A stretch of 32,094 bases of DNA from Deltaproteobacteria bacterium. GTDB taxonomy: Bacteria; Desulfobacterota; DSM-4660; Desulfatiglandales; B25-G16. Shown here piece by piece: positions 9,816 to 18,292 of the stretch. Numbering within the stretch: the stretch's first letter is position 1; the number at the start of each line of letters is the position of its first letter. The notes below the pieces were generated by a model, which saw nothing but the letters and a program-made list of their open reading frames with translations, did not search any database and had not been told where the DNA came from. Made by a program: the position numbers and the translations under genes. The stretch is from positions 1 through 32,094 of the forward strand of contig JAGYMO010000283.1 of the NCBI GenBank assembly GCA_018400255.1, read 5' to 3'.

Positions 9816-11044
9816 GATTTATCTTCCCCTGTAAGCCTTTTTACCGGGCTTGTATCTTTTTCAACACCTGTTTTAGTATCAGCAGGCTTTTCCCCTGGTA
9901 TAATAATAGGGGTGCCATCTTCCAATAAATGATGCCCTAACGTTACAACCAAACCGGCGAGGGGAGGATCCAGGACCTCGGCGTGTATAGTATTCACTAT
10001 ACCAACCTTAACCGGGATAAAACGGGCTTTCTGGCTCTGGAGATCCGCCAAAAAGGCACCCTGCGCCTCACTTCTCTTTATAAGTGCTTCCACAGGGATT
10101 AAAGTAGCTTTTTCATGCTTGTCAAACTCTGTTTCAACCCTTACAAACATACCGGGTTTAAGAATCTTTTCCGGGTTCGGTATTTCAACCTCTACCCTAG
10201 CCTCTCTGGACTTTTCCTTCAAAAGGGGGGCTATTCTTATAACCCTTCCGGAGAAGGTTCGATCAGGGAAGGCGTCAGTTGAAATAATCGCCTCAAAGCC
10301 TACCTTGATTTTAGAATAGTCTCTCTCTATCACGTGAATCACTGCGATAAGTTTTTCTATATCGATGACAGATACTATCGGGGTGTTGGGTGCCAACATT
10401 GCGCCTTCATCCACAAAGCGTTCTCCTATTAGCCGAAAGCCGGTATTGTTATTTTTGGTAACATGAATTTGTGTATATGAAAGCCTTATGTCTGCCCCTT
10501 TGAGGGCGGCTGCCTTTTGAGATACATTGGCGGTAGCCACCTTTAACTTTGCCTGCTGGCTTTTGAATTCAGCCTCTGCAGCATCAAGTTGGGATTCGGA
10601 GGCGATTTTTTTCTCCCATAATGCAAAGGTCCTTTTATACTCTTTTTCCGCCTTCTCTAGGTTCGATTTGCATTCCTGAAGATTTGCCCTGGCAACCTCT
10701 AATTCAGCCTTTGCTTGTATGACCTGCTGGAGATATTCATCATCGTCAAGTTTTGCAACGAGTTGCCCGCTTTCTACTTTATCGCCTATATTGACAAATA
10801 TCTTTTCAAGTCGCCCTGAAATTTTTGGTGCCACGATAAATTCAGAAAAGGGATAAAGGGATCCTGTAAAGGTTCCAATTTCCGTTATAGTGCCTATTCT
10901 TACTGGTGCAACCTCCACCGCGACACTAACATTATGAGCAGGCCCTGGTACGTTTTTCCTGGAATTAGATACCTTTTGGTAAATTTGCCAGCCAAGAAAC
11001 ACTATTCCTGCAAGTATAAGAATGGTAAATAGAAATTTTTTCAT
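9812..11044 (-). CDS. RND efflux periplasmic adaptor (membrane-fusion protein)
   Basis: Links the RND pump to the outer-membrane channel, 410 aa. It has a single N-terminal anchor helix (MKKFLFTILILAGIVFLGW), a biotinyl-lipoyl-like half-motif (GRLEKIFVNIGDKVESGQLVAKLDD), a long alpha-hairpin of about 90 residues rich in Ala/Glu/Lys, the second lipoyl half, a beta-barrel domain and a membrane-proximal domain. The C-terminal tail is hydrophilic and Lys/Thr-rich. It is the first gene of a three-gene operon read right to left, and the promoter should lie in 11045-11612. No regulator gene is adjacent. Confidence 0.92.
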   Translation of the reverse strand: MKKFLFTILILAGIVFLGWQIYQKVSNSRKNVPGPAHNVSVAVEVAPVRIGTITEIGTFTGSLYPFSEFIVAPKISGRLEKIFVNIGDKVESGQLVAKLDDDEYLQQVIQAKAELEVARANLQECKSNLEKAEKEYKRTFALWEKKIASESQLDAAEAEFKSQQAKLKVATANVSQKAAALKGADIRLSYTQIHVTKNNNTGFRLIGERFVDEGAMLAPNTPIVSVIDIEKLIAVIHVIERDYSKIKVGFEAIISTDAFPDRTFSGRVIRIAPLLKEKSREARVEVEIPNPEKILKPGMFVRVETEFDKHEKATLIPVEALIKRSEAQGAFLADLQSQKARFIPVKVGIVNTIHAEVLDPPLAGLVVTLGHHLLEDGTPIIIPGEKPADTKTGVEKDTSPVKRLTGEDKS

Positions 11045-11612
11045 ATCGAAAACCTATAAGCCTACTAAAAATTATGTAGTGTTTTTATGTGTGCCCGGAC
11101 AAGCTTAGGTACAGAACATCATGAATTGACCAAATAGCCATCTCGACTGCTTCTTGACTTAGAAAAGGGTTAAATCACACAAGGGTACAATTAGGAAGGC
11201 CAAAATTTTTCCAAAGTTTGTAACGCTATCTTACAATGATTTTGCGTAGATGCCAAAACCTTCCAACCTTGTAAAAAAGTAAATAAAATTTTGACATGGG
11301 AAATGAGCCATAAAATGTGGATTATCTTATTCAGGATGGTCTTGGTATGAGGATTGACCTCCTTACCGAAATAATAGTGCTTAAACTATCAGCGCTCCCA
11401 TTTTTGCAAAGGAGAATAGGTAATTTATCACTATGTGTCAAGTTTAAAACAATAGCGTAAGGTGTTTGGTTAAAAATTTGTTAATAAAGTAATTCAGGTA
11501 ATATCTAAGCGTACTGGGTGTATAAAAAATTTCGTGAGGCCACCTAAGAGACATTCAAGCACAGAGAATGCATCTATAAATAAATAATAAAACCAGGTTT
11601 TTTATCGTATGA
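11045..11612. other. Non-coding gap upstream of the efflux operon
   Basis: About 570 bp without a recognisable gene, AT-rich. It should contain the promoter for the efflux operon (read leftward) and the end of the J-protein transcript. A 37-codon plus-strand frame starts near 11347 but lacks a Shine-Dalgarno sequence and any motif. I see no strong operator palindrome and no RNA gene. Confidence 0.4.
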
Positions 11613-12164
11613 TCATCTCCTTCCACCTCTCCCCATTCCTTTTCCGCCTCTCCCCATTCCTTTTCCTCTTCCCATCCCTCTGCCCTTTCCTTTAACGCCA
11701 TCAAATTTTTGCCATTGGCTGGATTTTCCCTTATCGATTTCTGTCCTGGTCTCTGTTACTATTCGTCGAATGGCCGAGGAAATGGAGGAAAAAAGGCTTA
11801 GAACAATACCGGTGCCTTGTTCAAAAAAGGCCTCTGTTTTATCCTTTGTCCCAGTCTCTTCCCGGGGTTTAGAATAGCCTGGTTTACTGCTTGAATTTGT
11901 CCTAATGTCTTCGGCTGTCTCAGCCTTTCTATGCTGGTCCTTTTGTGGCCCAAGAGATTCTTTTGAAGACAAAAAAGATTGCATTGTCTCATAGGCCTCA
12001 TTAATTTCCTTTAATTTATTTTCAGCCTTTTGTTTTAGGCGGGGATTGCTTGAGAAACGATCAGGGTGCCAGATATTTACCATATCTTTATAGGCCTGTT
12101 TTAGCTCATCTATGCTTGCATTTTTATCAAGTTCAAGAATATCAAAACATTTTTTAATATCCAT
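11613..12164 (-). CDS. J-domain protein with Gly-Met-Arg repeat tail
   Basis: Probable Hsp70 (DnaK) co-chaperone of non-classical type, 183 aa. Residues 2-66 form a J domain with the invariant HPD at 33-35 (NIWHPDRF) and the helix IV segment KLKEINEAYETM. The middle (about 70-150) is polar, Ser/Thr/Lys-rich and probably disordered, with one amphipathic hydrophobic stretch (GIVLSLFSSISSAIRRIV) that could be a membrane-associating helix. The last 30 residues are a glycine-arginine tail built from a repeated seven-residue unit close to GMGRGGK, encoded by a 21-bp tandem repeat. There is no zinc-finger or client domain, so it is not DnaJ itself. Such basic Gly/Arg tails can bind RNA or acidic surfaces; that role here is inference. 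Confidence 0.72.
   Translation of the reverse strand: MDIKKCFDILELDKNASIDELKQAYKDMVNIWHPDRFSSNPRLKQKAENKLKEINEAYETMQSFLSSKESLGPQKDQHRKAETAEDIRTNSSSKPGYSKPREETGTKDKTEAFFEQGTGIVLSLFSSISSAIRRIVTETRTEIDKGKSSQWQKFDGVKGKGRGMGRGKGMGRGGKGMGRGGRR
11626..11688. repeat. 21-bp tandem repeat inside the J-protein tail
   Basis: Three consecutive 21-bp units begin at 11626, 11647 and 11668. The first two differ only at the last base, while the third is diverged. Each encodes about seven residues of the Gly-Met-Arg-Lys tail on the minus strand. Copy number could vary between strains without changing frame. Confidence 0.75.
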
Positions 12165-12467
12165 TTTGTCTACCTTTTCACCAGTAATGGTATTGTAATG
12201 TGGCTGTTAATGTTTCGGGCAATACCCCGAACATGTTCATGATAATAAACCGGCCCTCGTATTTTAGCCCGGTTAAAAGATCATTTGTGTACGCATTGAT
12301 TCCCTATAAAATGTGTCATGATGCCCGCATCCAATACCACATCCTTTTTTAACATTTTAGATCATAAGATGTATATTTTTTAATTATTTAGAGCAATTTA
12401 CGGCTATATCACGGCAGTCCTTTGGCGAACGGGTTGCTGGGCCTAAAGAATGCGTTGGTCAAGACCT
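12165..12467. other. Non-coding gap between ADP-ribosylglycohydrolase and J-protein genes
   Basis: No gene is supported. A 20-codon minus-strand frame near 12405-12465 has no motif. CGGGCAATACCCCG at about 12217-12230 can form a short hairpin. Nothing else stands out. Confidence 0.35.
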
Positions 12468-13235
12468 TCATAGGTATTTTTTACGAAATGCCTCTGTGGT
12501 TTCCCAAAGATCTGGTGTCAAATATTCCCTGACCTTTTTTACAAAATTTTCAGGTATGTCCCTGTAATATGCCTGTGCTATTCCCCCAGTAATGCAGGCG
12601 AGGGTGTCACTGTCACCTCCGAGAGAGACAGCGTTTCTTACTGCATCCTCGTAAGAATCCGAATCAAGGAAGGCAATTATAGCCTCAGGGACAGTTCCCT
12701 GGCAGGAAATGTCAAAGGAATAAAAGGGGCGAATGTCGTCAGTAGTACGGTTTAAGTTATAACCAAATTCCTTTTCTATCCTTCTTTTGATATCATTTTT
12801 GCTATAGCCATTTCTTGCAAGAAAGACAGCAAGCGCAGTTGCTTGAGCGCCTTTGATCCCCTCGGGATGATTGTGGGTGATCTCTGCAGACATCTGAGCC
12901 TGCAAAAGTACTGTAGCCTCTGTTGAGAAGGCAAGGCCAACAGGGCTAACCCTCATGGCAGCGCCATTTCCCCAGCTATTGTAAGGTCGATAATCATCTG
13001 AGTAAAGCCAGTGAATAAATGACCCACCGTAGCCGGCACCCGGATAATGACAACCTATTCGTCTTATTGAATCTACATATGTGCCGCTCGAGAGAATGGC
13101 GTCAGCAATGGCAACCGTAAGTACGGTGTCATCTGTGAAGTGACATTGAGCCTGGAAAAGAGGAAAGTCTTTAGTCTTTATCGGGTTGTGCTCATAAACT
13201 GAACCGATTATGTCGCCTGCAATTGCACCAATCAT
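12468..13235 (-). CDS. ADP-ribosylglycohydrolase family protein
   Basis: Likely removes ADP-ribose from proteins or small molecules (DraG/ARH family), 255 aa, cytoplasmic. The start MIGAIAGDIIGSVYE is typical. The two metal-binding signatures are present: FTDDTVLT (TDDT at 34-37) and LGGDSDTLACITGGIAQAYY towards the C-terminus. WGNGAAMRVSPVG and the ITHNHPEGIKGAQA segment match the family core. DraG proper reactivates nitrogenase reductase, but no nif or draT gene is in the window, so a general de-ADP-ribosylation role is equally possible. It diverges from gpsA across 291 bp. Confidence 0.88.
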   Translation of the reverse strand: MIGAIAGDIIGSVYEHNPIKTKDFPLFQAQCHFTDDTVLTVAIADAILSSGTYVDSIRRIGCHYPGAGYGGSFIHWLYSDDYRPYNSWGNGAAMRVSPVGLAFSTEATVLLQAQMSAEITHNHPEGIKGAQATALAVFLARNGYSKNDIKRRIEKEFGYNLNRTTDDIRPFYSFDISCQGTVPEAIIAFLDSDSYEDAVRNAVSLGGDSDTLACITGGIAQAYYRDIPENFVKKVREYLTPDLWETTEAFRKKYL

Positions 13236-13526
13236 AGTTAACCTTCATATATTCAAGATTTATATATTGGCAATTTTACCTGGCATCCTACTATTAAACA
13301 GGAACGCAGGCAAATCTATTTTTTCCACTATGTAATATAGCACAGTCTTCTTACAGGGAAAGCTACGATAAAATAGGATTAAGGGCGTGTCAAGTAACAT
13401 TGTTGATGATTCTTAAAAACAACACATTAACAAATAGCCTTGTTTATCTTTTAAATCCTGTTTAAAATACAGTCTTATAGTTTTACGATGTATAATAAAA
13501 TTTTATAACTAAGGGGGTTTTTCTTC

Positions 13527-14558
13527 ATGAATACATACAATAAGGCCGTTGTTATTGGTGGGGGGGCTTTTGGAACGGCTATATCAAATGTACTTGCTGA
13601 AAATTTTAGCCGGGTTTTAATTAAGGTGAGAAGACAGAATACCTTTGATGACATTAGCAATGGAAGGAATGAATCCTATCTTCCGGGGCTAAGACTATCA
13701 AATAACATACAACCAGTTATGTCGTGGCATGAGATGTTTACCGGAGATGACGAAAAAATCGACCTGCTCGTCTTTGCTCTTCCCTCTGCCGCCCTTTTGG
13801 AATATCTGGATACCAATTATGACCCAATCCTAAGGATATTAAAAAAGGATGTGCCGGTTGTATCCCTATCAAAGGGAATTGACCCAAATACGCTGGAGTT
13901 AACAGATGATATATACCGTAAGTTTTTTAAGGACTTTTTAGATCACTTCACCTTTTTATCAGGCCCTTCTTTTGCAAAAGAGATAGTTGAAAGACAAATT
14001 ACAGTTGTCTCATTAGCTGGGAGATCAAAGAAGACCTTGATGAGTGTCTCAAGCATGTTGGATAATTCTTATTTTAAAACCTTGTCCTGCTATGACATAA
14101 AGGGTGTTTTGCTGGGCGGCGCTCTAAAGAATATTTTAGCTATTGCAGGGGGAATTATTGAGGGACTGGGTTTTAACCATAACACACGGGCTGCTCTGAT
14201 GACTCGGGGTATTTTTGAGATGCTTCATTTCGGACGAGTATTTAATGCCATGCCGGAAACCTTTTATGGTCTGAGCGGCATGGGAGACTTGATTCTTTCG
14301 ACTACTGGGGATTTAAGCCGCAATAAATTATTTGGTTTAGGTATTGCAAAAGGGATACAACCCCAGGATGTTCTAAAAGAGATGAAAACAACTGTAGAAG
14401 GCTATGAGACAACTCTAGCCGCACATCGTCTTTCCTTAAGGTATGATATTAGGGCTAGTATTTTTAACGGCGTGCACTCTGTCTTGTATGAGAATATTAC
14501 CCCGTTGCAAGCGTTAAGTAAGTTAATGCGGACCTCAACACGTTTTGAATTTGGTTAA
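13527..14558 (+). CDS. gpsA: Glycerol-3-phosphate dehydrogenase (NAD(P)+)
   Basis: Reduces dihydroxyacetone phosphate to sn-glycerol-3-phosphate for phospholipid synthesis, cytoplasmic, 343 aa. The nucleotide-binding loop is VVIGGGAFGTAISNVLAEN at the N-terminus. Later signatures are LSGPSFAKEIV, the catalytic-lysine region GALKNILAIAGGIIEGLG, and the C-terminal LSGMGDLILSTTGDLSRNK. A purine-rich AAGGGGG lies just upstream of the ATG at 13527. The glycine loop is encoded by a run of seven G near 13560, a possible slippage or sequencing-error spot, although the frame is intact as given. Confidence 0.94.
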   Translation: MNTYNKAVVIGGGAFGTAISNVLAENFSRVLIKVRRQNTFDDISNGRNESYLPGLRLSNNIQPVMSWHEMFTGDDEKIDLLVFALPSAALLEYLDTNYDPILRILKKDVPVVSLSKGIDPNTLELTDDIYRKFFKDFLDHFTFLSGPSFAKEIVERQITVVSLAGRSKKTLMSVSSMLDNSYFKTLSCYDIKGVLLGGALKNILAIAGGIIEGLGFNHNTRAALMTRGIFEMLHFGRVFNAMPETFYGLSGMGDLILSTTGDLSRNKLFGLGIAKGIQPQDVLKEMKTTVEGYETTLAAHRLSLRYDIRASIFNGVHSVLYENITPLQALSKLMRTSTRFEFG

Positions 14559-15153
14559 AGATCCAGGCTGCCTTTCAATTATAAATACCAAGATGACAAT
14601 TGAGTAAGCCGAAAGCTTTGAAAATTGCCTTCATCCGCGCTAACCTCCCCGCGTATTGCTCGTCGAGGCAGGCAGGGGCGTTCAAGCCCCGCTTTCAGCG
14701 TGAGGGTCGCTTCGTTTCTTGAAGCAAAGCGGAAATCCCGAAAACGGGGGGGTGGCAGGATTCGTAAGAAAACCATGTAAAATCGCGCCCCATGAAGCCG
14801 CTTTTTCTATTTCTGCGTTTGTGTAAAACCCTTACGTCACTATAGTCATTGAGCCTCAGGTCATTTTTATATAATTTAGTCATTTTCTATTACGATTAAA
14901 CTTTTTTTACCACATCCAAAAATTTCCCAAAACAATATATATTACTTTATTCTAAGCTCAACGTTCTGCCCCAGAACACCATCTACCTTAATTAAAAAAG
15001 CCAATTGAATATCAATCTATTATTTAATATTTCAATTTGACTTATTAAAATAACTAATCTATTTCTATAAATCATGTATCCTCTATCAAAATCTGCAACC
15101 GCTTGCCGTCTGATTGGTTCACTGCGGCAATAGCTTTAAAAAAGGAGGGATGA
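14559..15153. other. Non-coding gap between gpsA and yedE with a structured GC-rich block
   Basis: No gene is supported. The frames at 14579-14883 on the minus strand have no motif. The block at about 14630-14760 is clearly more GC-rich than its surroundings. It contains three successive perfect hairpins: 14675-14679/14686-14690 (GGGGC/GCCCC), 14709-14713/14721-14725 (GCTTC/GAAGC) and 14737-14740/14745-14748 (CCCG/CGGG). The remaining 300 bp are AT-rich and lead to yedE. A weak promoter candidate is TTGACT at 15037-15042 followed after 17 nt by TATTTC at 15060-15065. Confidence 0.45.
15103..15130 (+). promoter_or_regulatory. Leader stem-loop just upstream of yedE
   Basis: TTGCCG at 15103-15108 pairs perfectly with CGGCAA at 15125-15130, closing a 16-nt loop. 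Pairing can extend outward with a small bulge. It ends about 12 nt before the Shine-Dalgarno AGGAGGG of yedE, so it would sit in the leader of the selenium operon transcript. It is not a known riboswitch that I recognise. Confidence 0.3.
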
Positions 15154-16242
15154 ATGACTCAATTGAAGAACTTTTTTGCTACCCGGGTGGGAATAATCAG
15201 TGTCGGCGCCTTTATTGGGATTTTCGCCTCACTATTACAGAAATGGGGAAATCCCGGAAACATGGGCATATGCGTTGCCTGCTTTGAGAGAGATATTGCA
15301 GGTGCCATAGGGTTTCATCGCGCCGCAGTGGTACAATACCTGCGACCTGAAATCATAGGGTTTGTGCTTGGCTCCTTGATCGCTGCGTATATCTTCAAGG
15401 AGTTTCGTCCGAGAGTGGGCTCTGCACCAATAGTCAGGTTTGTGCTCGGAGCCTTTGCCATGATTGGTGCCTTGGTCTTTTTAGGCTGTCCCTGGAGAGC
15501 CCTGTTGCGCTTTGCAGGTGGCGATGGAAACGCCATCTTCGGGTTACTTGGTCTCATAGGAGGAATCTGGATTGGAACTCGATTCCTGAAAAGGGGATAT
15601 AACCTGGGGCGTACTGAAAAGACATATATCTCGGTTGGATGGATGCTTTCATTGATCATGATGGGCTTTCTTGTTCTTCTGCTTATCTTTCCACAAATCC
15701 AGGGCGAGGCGAAGAGCGACATCCTCTTTTATAGTTTAAAAGGGCCTGGATCCATGCATGCGCCCATCATTGTTTCTCTTTTGGTGGGTCTGGGCATAGG
15801 ATTTCTTGCTCAGCGAAGCCGGTTTTGCACCATGGGAGCCTTCAGGGATTTAATTTTGTTTCGGGAGGCCCATCTTTTTACCGGACTGGCAACCCTTGCG
15901 GTTTTTGCCTTTATGACCAACCTGGTTGTGGGGCAGTTTCATCCCGGTTTTGTGAAGCAGCCAGTTGCCCATACTATGGGCCTCTGGAATTTTGGAGGGA
16001 TGGTCCTCGCCGGGCTTGCTTTTTCCTTAGCAGGGGGGTGCCCTGGGCGTCAGCTTTTCCTGGCGGGGGAAGGTGACGGTGATTCTGCGGTGTTTGTTCT
16101 TGGAATGATCGTAGGGGCTGGTTTTTCCCATAACTTCGGCTTGGCCAGCTCACCCGCAGGAATTGGCCCTCACGGAATAGCAGCCGTGATTATAGGAATA
16201 CTTGTGTGTTTGTTCATTGGTTTCACCATGAGGAAAAAATAG
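15154..16242 (+). CDS. yedE: YedE-type putative selenium transporter
   Basis: Polytopic inner-membrane protein of the YedE/YeeE (DUF395) family, 362 aa, about nine or ten helices. Conserved cysteine signatures are visible: MGICVACFERD near the N-terminus, FLGCPWRALLRFAGGD, AQRSRFCTMGAFRDL and LAGGCPGRQLFLAGEGD. The family imports thiosulfate or related sulfur compounds. The subgroup that occurs beside selD and SirA/TusA-like genes is annotated as a selenium transporter, which fits its place as first gene of this operon. A strong Shine-Dalgarno (AGGAGGG) precedes the ATG. The exact substrate is inferred from context, not shown. Confidence 0.85.
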   Translation: MTQLKNFFATRVGIISVGAFIGIFASLLQKWGNPGNMGICVACFERDIAGAIGFHRAAVVQYLRPEIIGFVLGSLIAAYIFKEFRPRVGSAPIVRFVLGAFAMIGALVFLGCPWRALLRFAGGDGNAIFGLLGLIGGIWIGTRFLKRGYNLGRTEKTYISVGWMLSLIMMGFLVLLLIFPQIQGEAKSDILFYSLKGPGSMHAPIIVSLLVGLGIGFLAQRSRFCTMGAFRDLILFREAHLFTGLATLAVFAFMTNLVVGQFHPGFVKQPVAHTMGLWNFGGMVLAGLAFSLAGGCPGRQLFLAGEGDGDSAVFVLGMIVGAGFSHNFGLASSPAGIGPHGIAAVIIGILVCLFIGFTMRKK

Positions 16243-16254
16243 GGGGTACACGTC

Positions 16255-16476
16255 ATGATAACAACCGTAGATGCAAAAGGCCTTTCCTGTCCACAGCCGG
16301 TATTAATGACGCTGGATGGGATAAAAAAGGCAGATGAAAACGAGATTTTAATACTGGTGGATACCGACACCTCAAAGGAGAATGTGAGCCGCGCTGCCAA
16401 GAGTCAGGGCTGGCAAGTGAAAGAGGTCCTTGAGGAAGGCGGAGGGTATCGGATTACCATTTCAAGGGAGGGGTAA
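16255..16476 (+). CDS. TusA/SirA-like sulfur (selenium) carrier protein
   Basis: Small cytoplasmic carrier of 73 aa. The diagnostic DAKGLSCPQPVL holds the CPxP motif with the active Cys12, which in TusA carries a persulfide and in the selenium-linked YedF group is thought to carry selenium. It lacks the C-terminal DsrE-like domain of full-length YedF. That function may be provided in trans, for example by the DUF3343 protein encoded next. It lies 12 bp after yedE, and its TAA overlaps the ATG of the next gene by one base. Confidence 0.85.
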   Translation: MITTVDAKGLSCPQPVLMTLDGIKKADENEILILVDTDTSKENVSRAAKSQGWQVKEVLEEGGGYRITISREG

Positions 16477-17030
16477 TGTCCTTTTTCAATGTATTTAAGC
16501 GGAAGCAGCAAGATATGTACCCTGGGGAAGCGATGTGTGACCGGGGGCTTTTGATATTCGAGAACACAAGCGAGGTTATCCTGGCAGAGAGGGTGCTAAA
16601 GGCCAAGGACTGGAACATCAGGGTAATGGGGCCGCCACCGGAAATCCGAAGTGGGTGCGATTTAGTAATAGAGATCCCTCTTATAGAGGAGCTTAATATC
16701 CTGAGGTCCCTTCAAAAGGAGGGTGTGCTACCTCGGGAGGTAGTTCCTGTTACCAGTCCCTTGCTTCAGCCTGTTGACCTGTTCAAGGTCAAGTACATCG
16801 ACAGGTATCTCATGGTTAGGGCAGCAAATATGAAATTGACCATTGACCTGGAAACGTCAATCATCGTGAATGTCTCAGGCGGAGGGTGCCCAGATGTTCC
16901 CTACCTCGCGCAAGAGATGGTGGGGAGGAAACTCATGGAGGCGCCAAGTCCTCGGGAAATCGGGCACACCTTATGTGGCTATGCCCTTCAGCTCGCGTAT
17001 GAGGAGGTGATTAGCAAATGCATGCAATAG
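16476..17030 (+). CDS. DUF3343 protein, putative Se/S carrier
   Basis: 184 aa. Residues about 22-95 match the DUF3343 pattern (GLLIFENTSEVILAERVLKA, then MGPPPEIRSGCDLVIEIP with Cys61), a family described as putative Se/S carrier-like. The C-terminal half holds a second conserved-looking cysteine in IIVNVSGGGCPDVPYLA (Cys138) and a helical end (REIGHTLCGYALQLAYEE). Two cysteines in separate domains would suit hand-over of a chalcogen. It is translationally coupled to the TusA-like gene (TAATG) and overlaps the kinase-like gene by 13 nt, which binds all four genes into one operon. The biochemical role is not established. Confidence 0.72.
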   Translation: MSFFNVFKRKQQDMYPGEAMCDRGLLIFENTSEVILAERVLKAKDWNIRVMGPPPEIRSGCDLVIEIPLIEELNILRSLQKEGVLPREVVPVTSPLLQPVDLFKVKYIDRYLMVRAANMKLTIDLETSIIVNVSGGGCPDVPYLAQEMVGRKLMEAPSPREIGHTLCGYALQLAYEEVISKCMQ

Positions 17031-18127
17031 TTGGAACTGTTCCTGTGGAAGATTTTCCCTTGGTGGCTGGAGAGGCAAGCCTTGCGGGGAATGAGTTTTT
17101 AATTCAAGATTACAAGGCCTTGGTTAATAGGGGAACCCCTGCCCTCATAGCAGCCGCCATTAAGGCGGGGGAGGTAGTGGGACTGCCTGCCCCTTATTGC
17201 TATCTCGTAGGTGATATTGGCCGTGGAGATGGCAGTAGAAGACTGTATGAGTTCCTAACAACTCATATAGGGGAATTTGACTTTGAAACAATTACGTTTC
17301 ATTATCTCCAGCCCGACGTTCATTGGCACAATAGGGTCCTCGAGATATTAAATAACAGGATGCCGCGACCCCGCCTCATAGCCGATGCCGGTTTTATGTA
17401 TGCGGCAAAGATGAGCGGAAGATCCCTGGAATATGATCTTTTCACACCTGATGTCGGTGAATTAGCATTTTTGGCAGACGAAGAAGCGCCTCACCCCTTT
17501 TATACCCGGGGTTTTATTCTCCATGAGGAAAGCAAGGTTCCTGAATTAATACAACGTGCTTATGACCATGGAAATGCCGCGCGGCACCTTTTGGTCAAGG
17601 GAGAGAGGGACTACATTTCCAGCCGGGAAGGAATTCGGGAGATTATCGATCATCCTTCAGAGGAGGCAATGGAGGTGATTGGCGGTACAGGAGATACTGT
17701 AACGGGGATTGTTGCAGCGCTAATCAGTACCGGTATGGAAATTGTTGATGCCGCACGTATTGCTGCAAAAACAAACAGGCTTGCCGGATACTACGCCAGA
17801 CCCACGGCTGCTACGCAGGTGATGGAAATCCTGCCTCACATACCGCGGGCCCTGGAAGAGGTGCTCCATGAAAAGCAAAGGCTTGATGCAGAGGGGGAAA
17901 GCCCCTCGATGGAAAGTAGCTCGATAAGCCCTGGTATGACCGTGCTGGATGTGATCAAGCGTTATAGGCACACTGAGTCCGTGTTCAAAAAATATGATGA
18001 GAAGGCCGGTGAATGTATCTGCTGCAATGCCCTCTTCGAACCTCTTGAAAATATGGCTGCACATTACGATCTAAACCTTGATGAACTTTTGGCAGAGCTT
18101 GAGGAAAGTATCTTGATTGACGCATGA
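17018..18127 (+). CDS. Ribokinase-fold (YjeF-C-like) protein fused to a DUF1858-type domain
   Basis: 369 aa, two parts. Residues about 1-285 look like the ribokinase superfamily, closest by eye to the YjeF C-terminal ADP/ATP-dependent NAD(P)H-hydrate dehydratase group: LFTPDVGELAFL, HLLVKGERDYI and the anion-hole/catalytic motif IGGTGDTVTGI (GTGD at 224-227). A polar linker follows. Residues about 307-365 look like a DUF1858/redox-disulfide domain (MTVLDVIKRYRHTESVF, with CICC at 333-336). Coupling of such a kinase with a cysteine domain inside a selenium operon is unusual. The domain could deliver or sense a selenium or sulfur species. The substrate is unknown. GAGGAGGTG just upstream supports the ATG at 17018, inside the end of the DUF3343 gene. 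Confidence 0.65.
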   Translation: MHAIVGTVPVEDFPLVAGEASLAGNEFLIQDYKALVNRGTPALIAAAIKAGEVVGLPAPYCYLVGDIGRGDGSRRLYEFLTTHIGEFDFETITFHYLQPDVHWHNRVLEILNNRMPRPRLIADAGFMYAAKMSGRSLEYDLFTPDVGELAFLADEEAPHPFYTRGFILHEESKVPELIQRAYDHGNAARHLLVKGERDYISSREGIREIIDHPSEEAMEVIGGTGDTVTGIVAALISTGMEIVDAARIAAKTNRLAGYYARPTAATQVMEILPHIPRALEEVLHEKQRLDAEGESPSMESSSISPGMTVLDVIKRYRHTESVFKKYDEKAGECICCNALFEPLENMAAHYDLNLDELLAELEESILIDA

Positions 18128-18292
18128 TTGCATCTCTCATATCTGAGGAGGCACTTATAAAATCGTCATACTCTAAGGCCTTTTATATATCGATTTTTTG
18201 CCTTCCCTTTGAGGTAACGTTTTCGAGCGGTGTTTACGAGAAATTATGATATTTTCTCAGCTATGTTAGGATTTAGATAAATAGAGAGAACA

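Noticed and set aside
14579-14883. Two minus-strand frames in the gpsA-yedE gap
   Set aside because: They overlap each other and the hairpin block; Arg/Pro/Ser-rich composition follows the GC-rich repeats, so I treat the block as non-coding.
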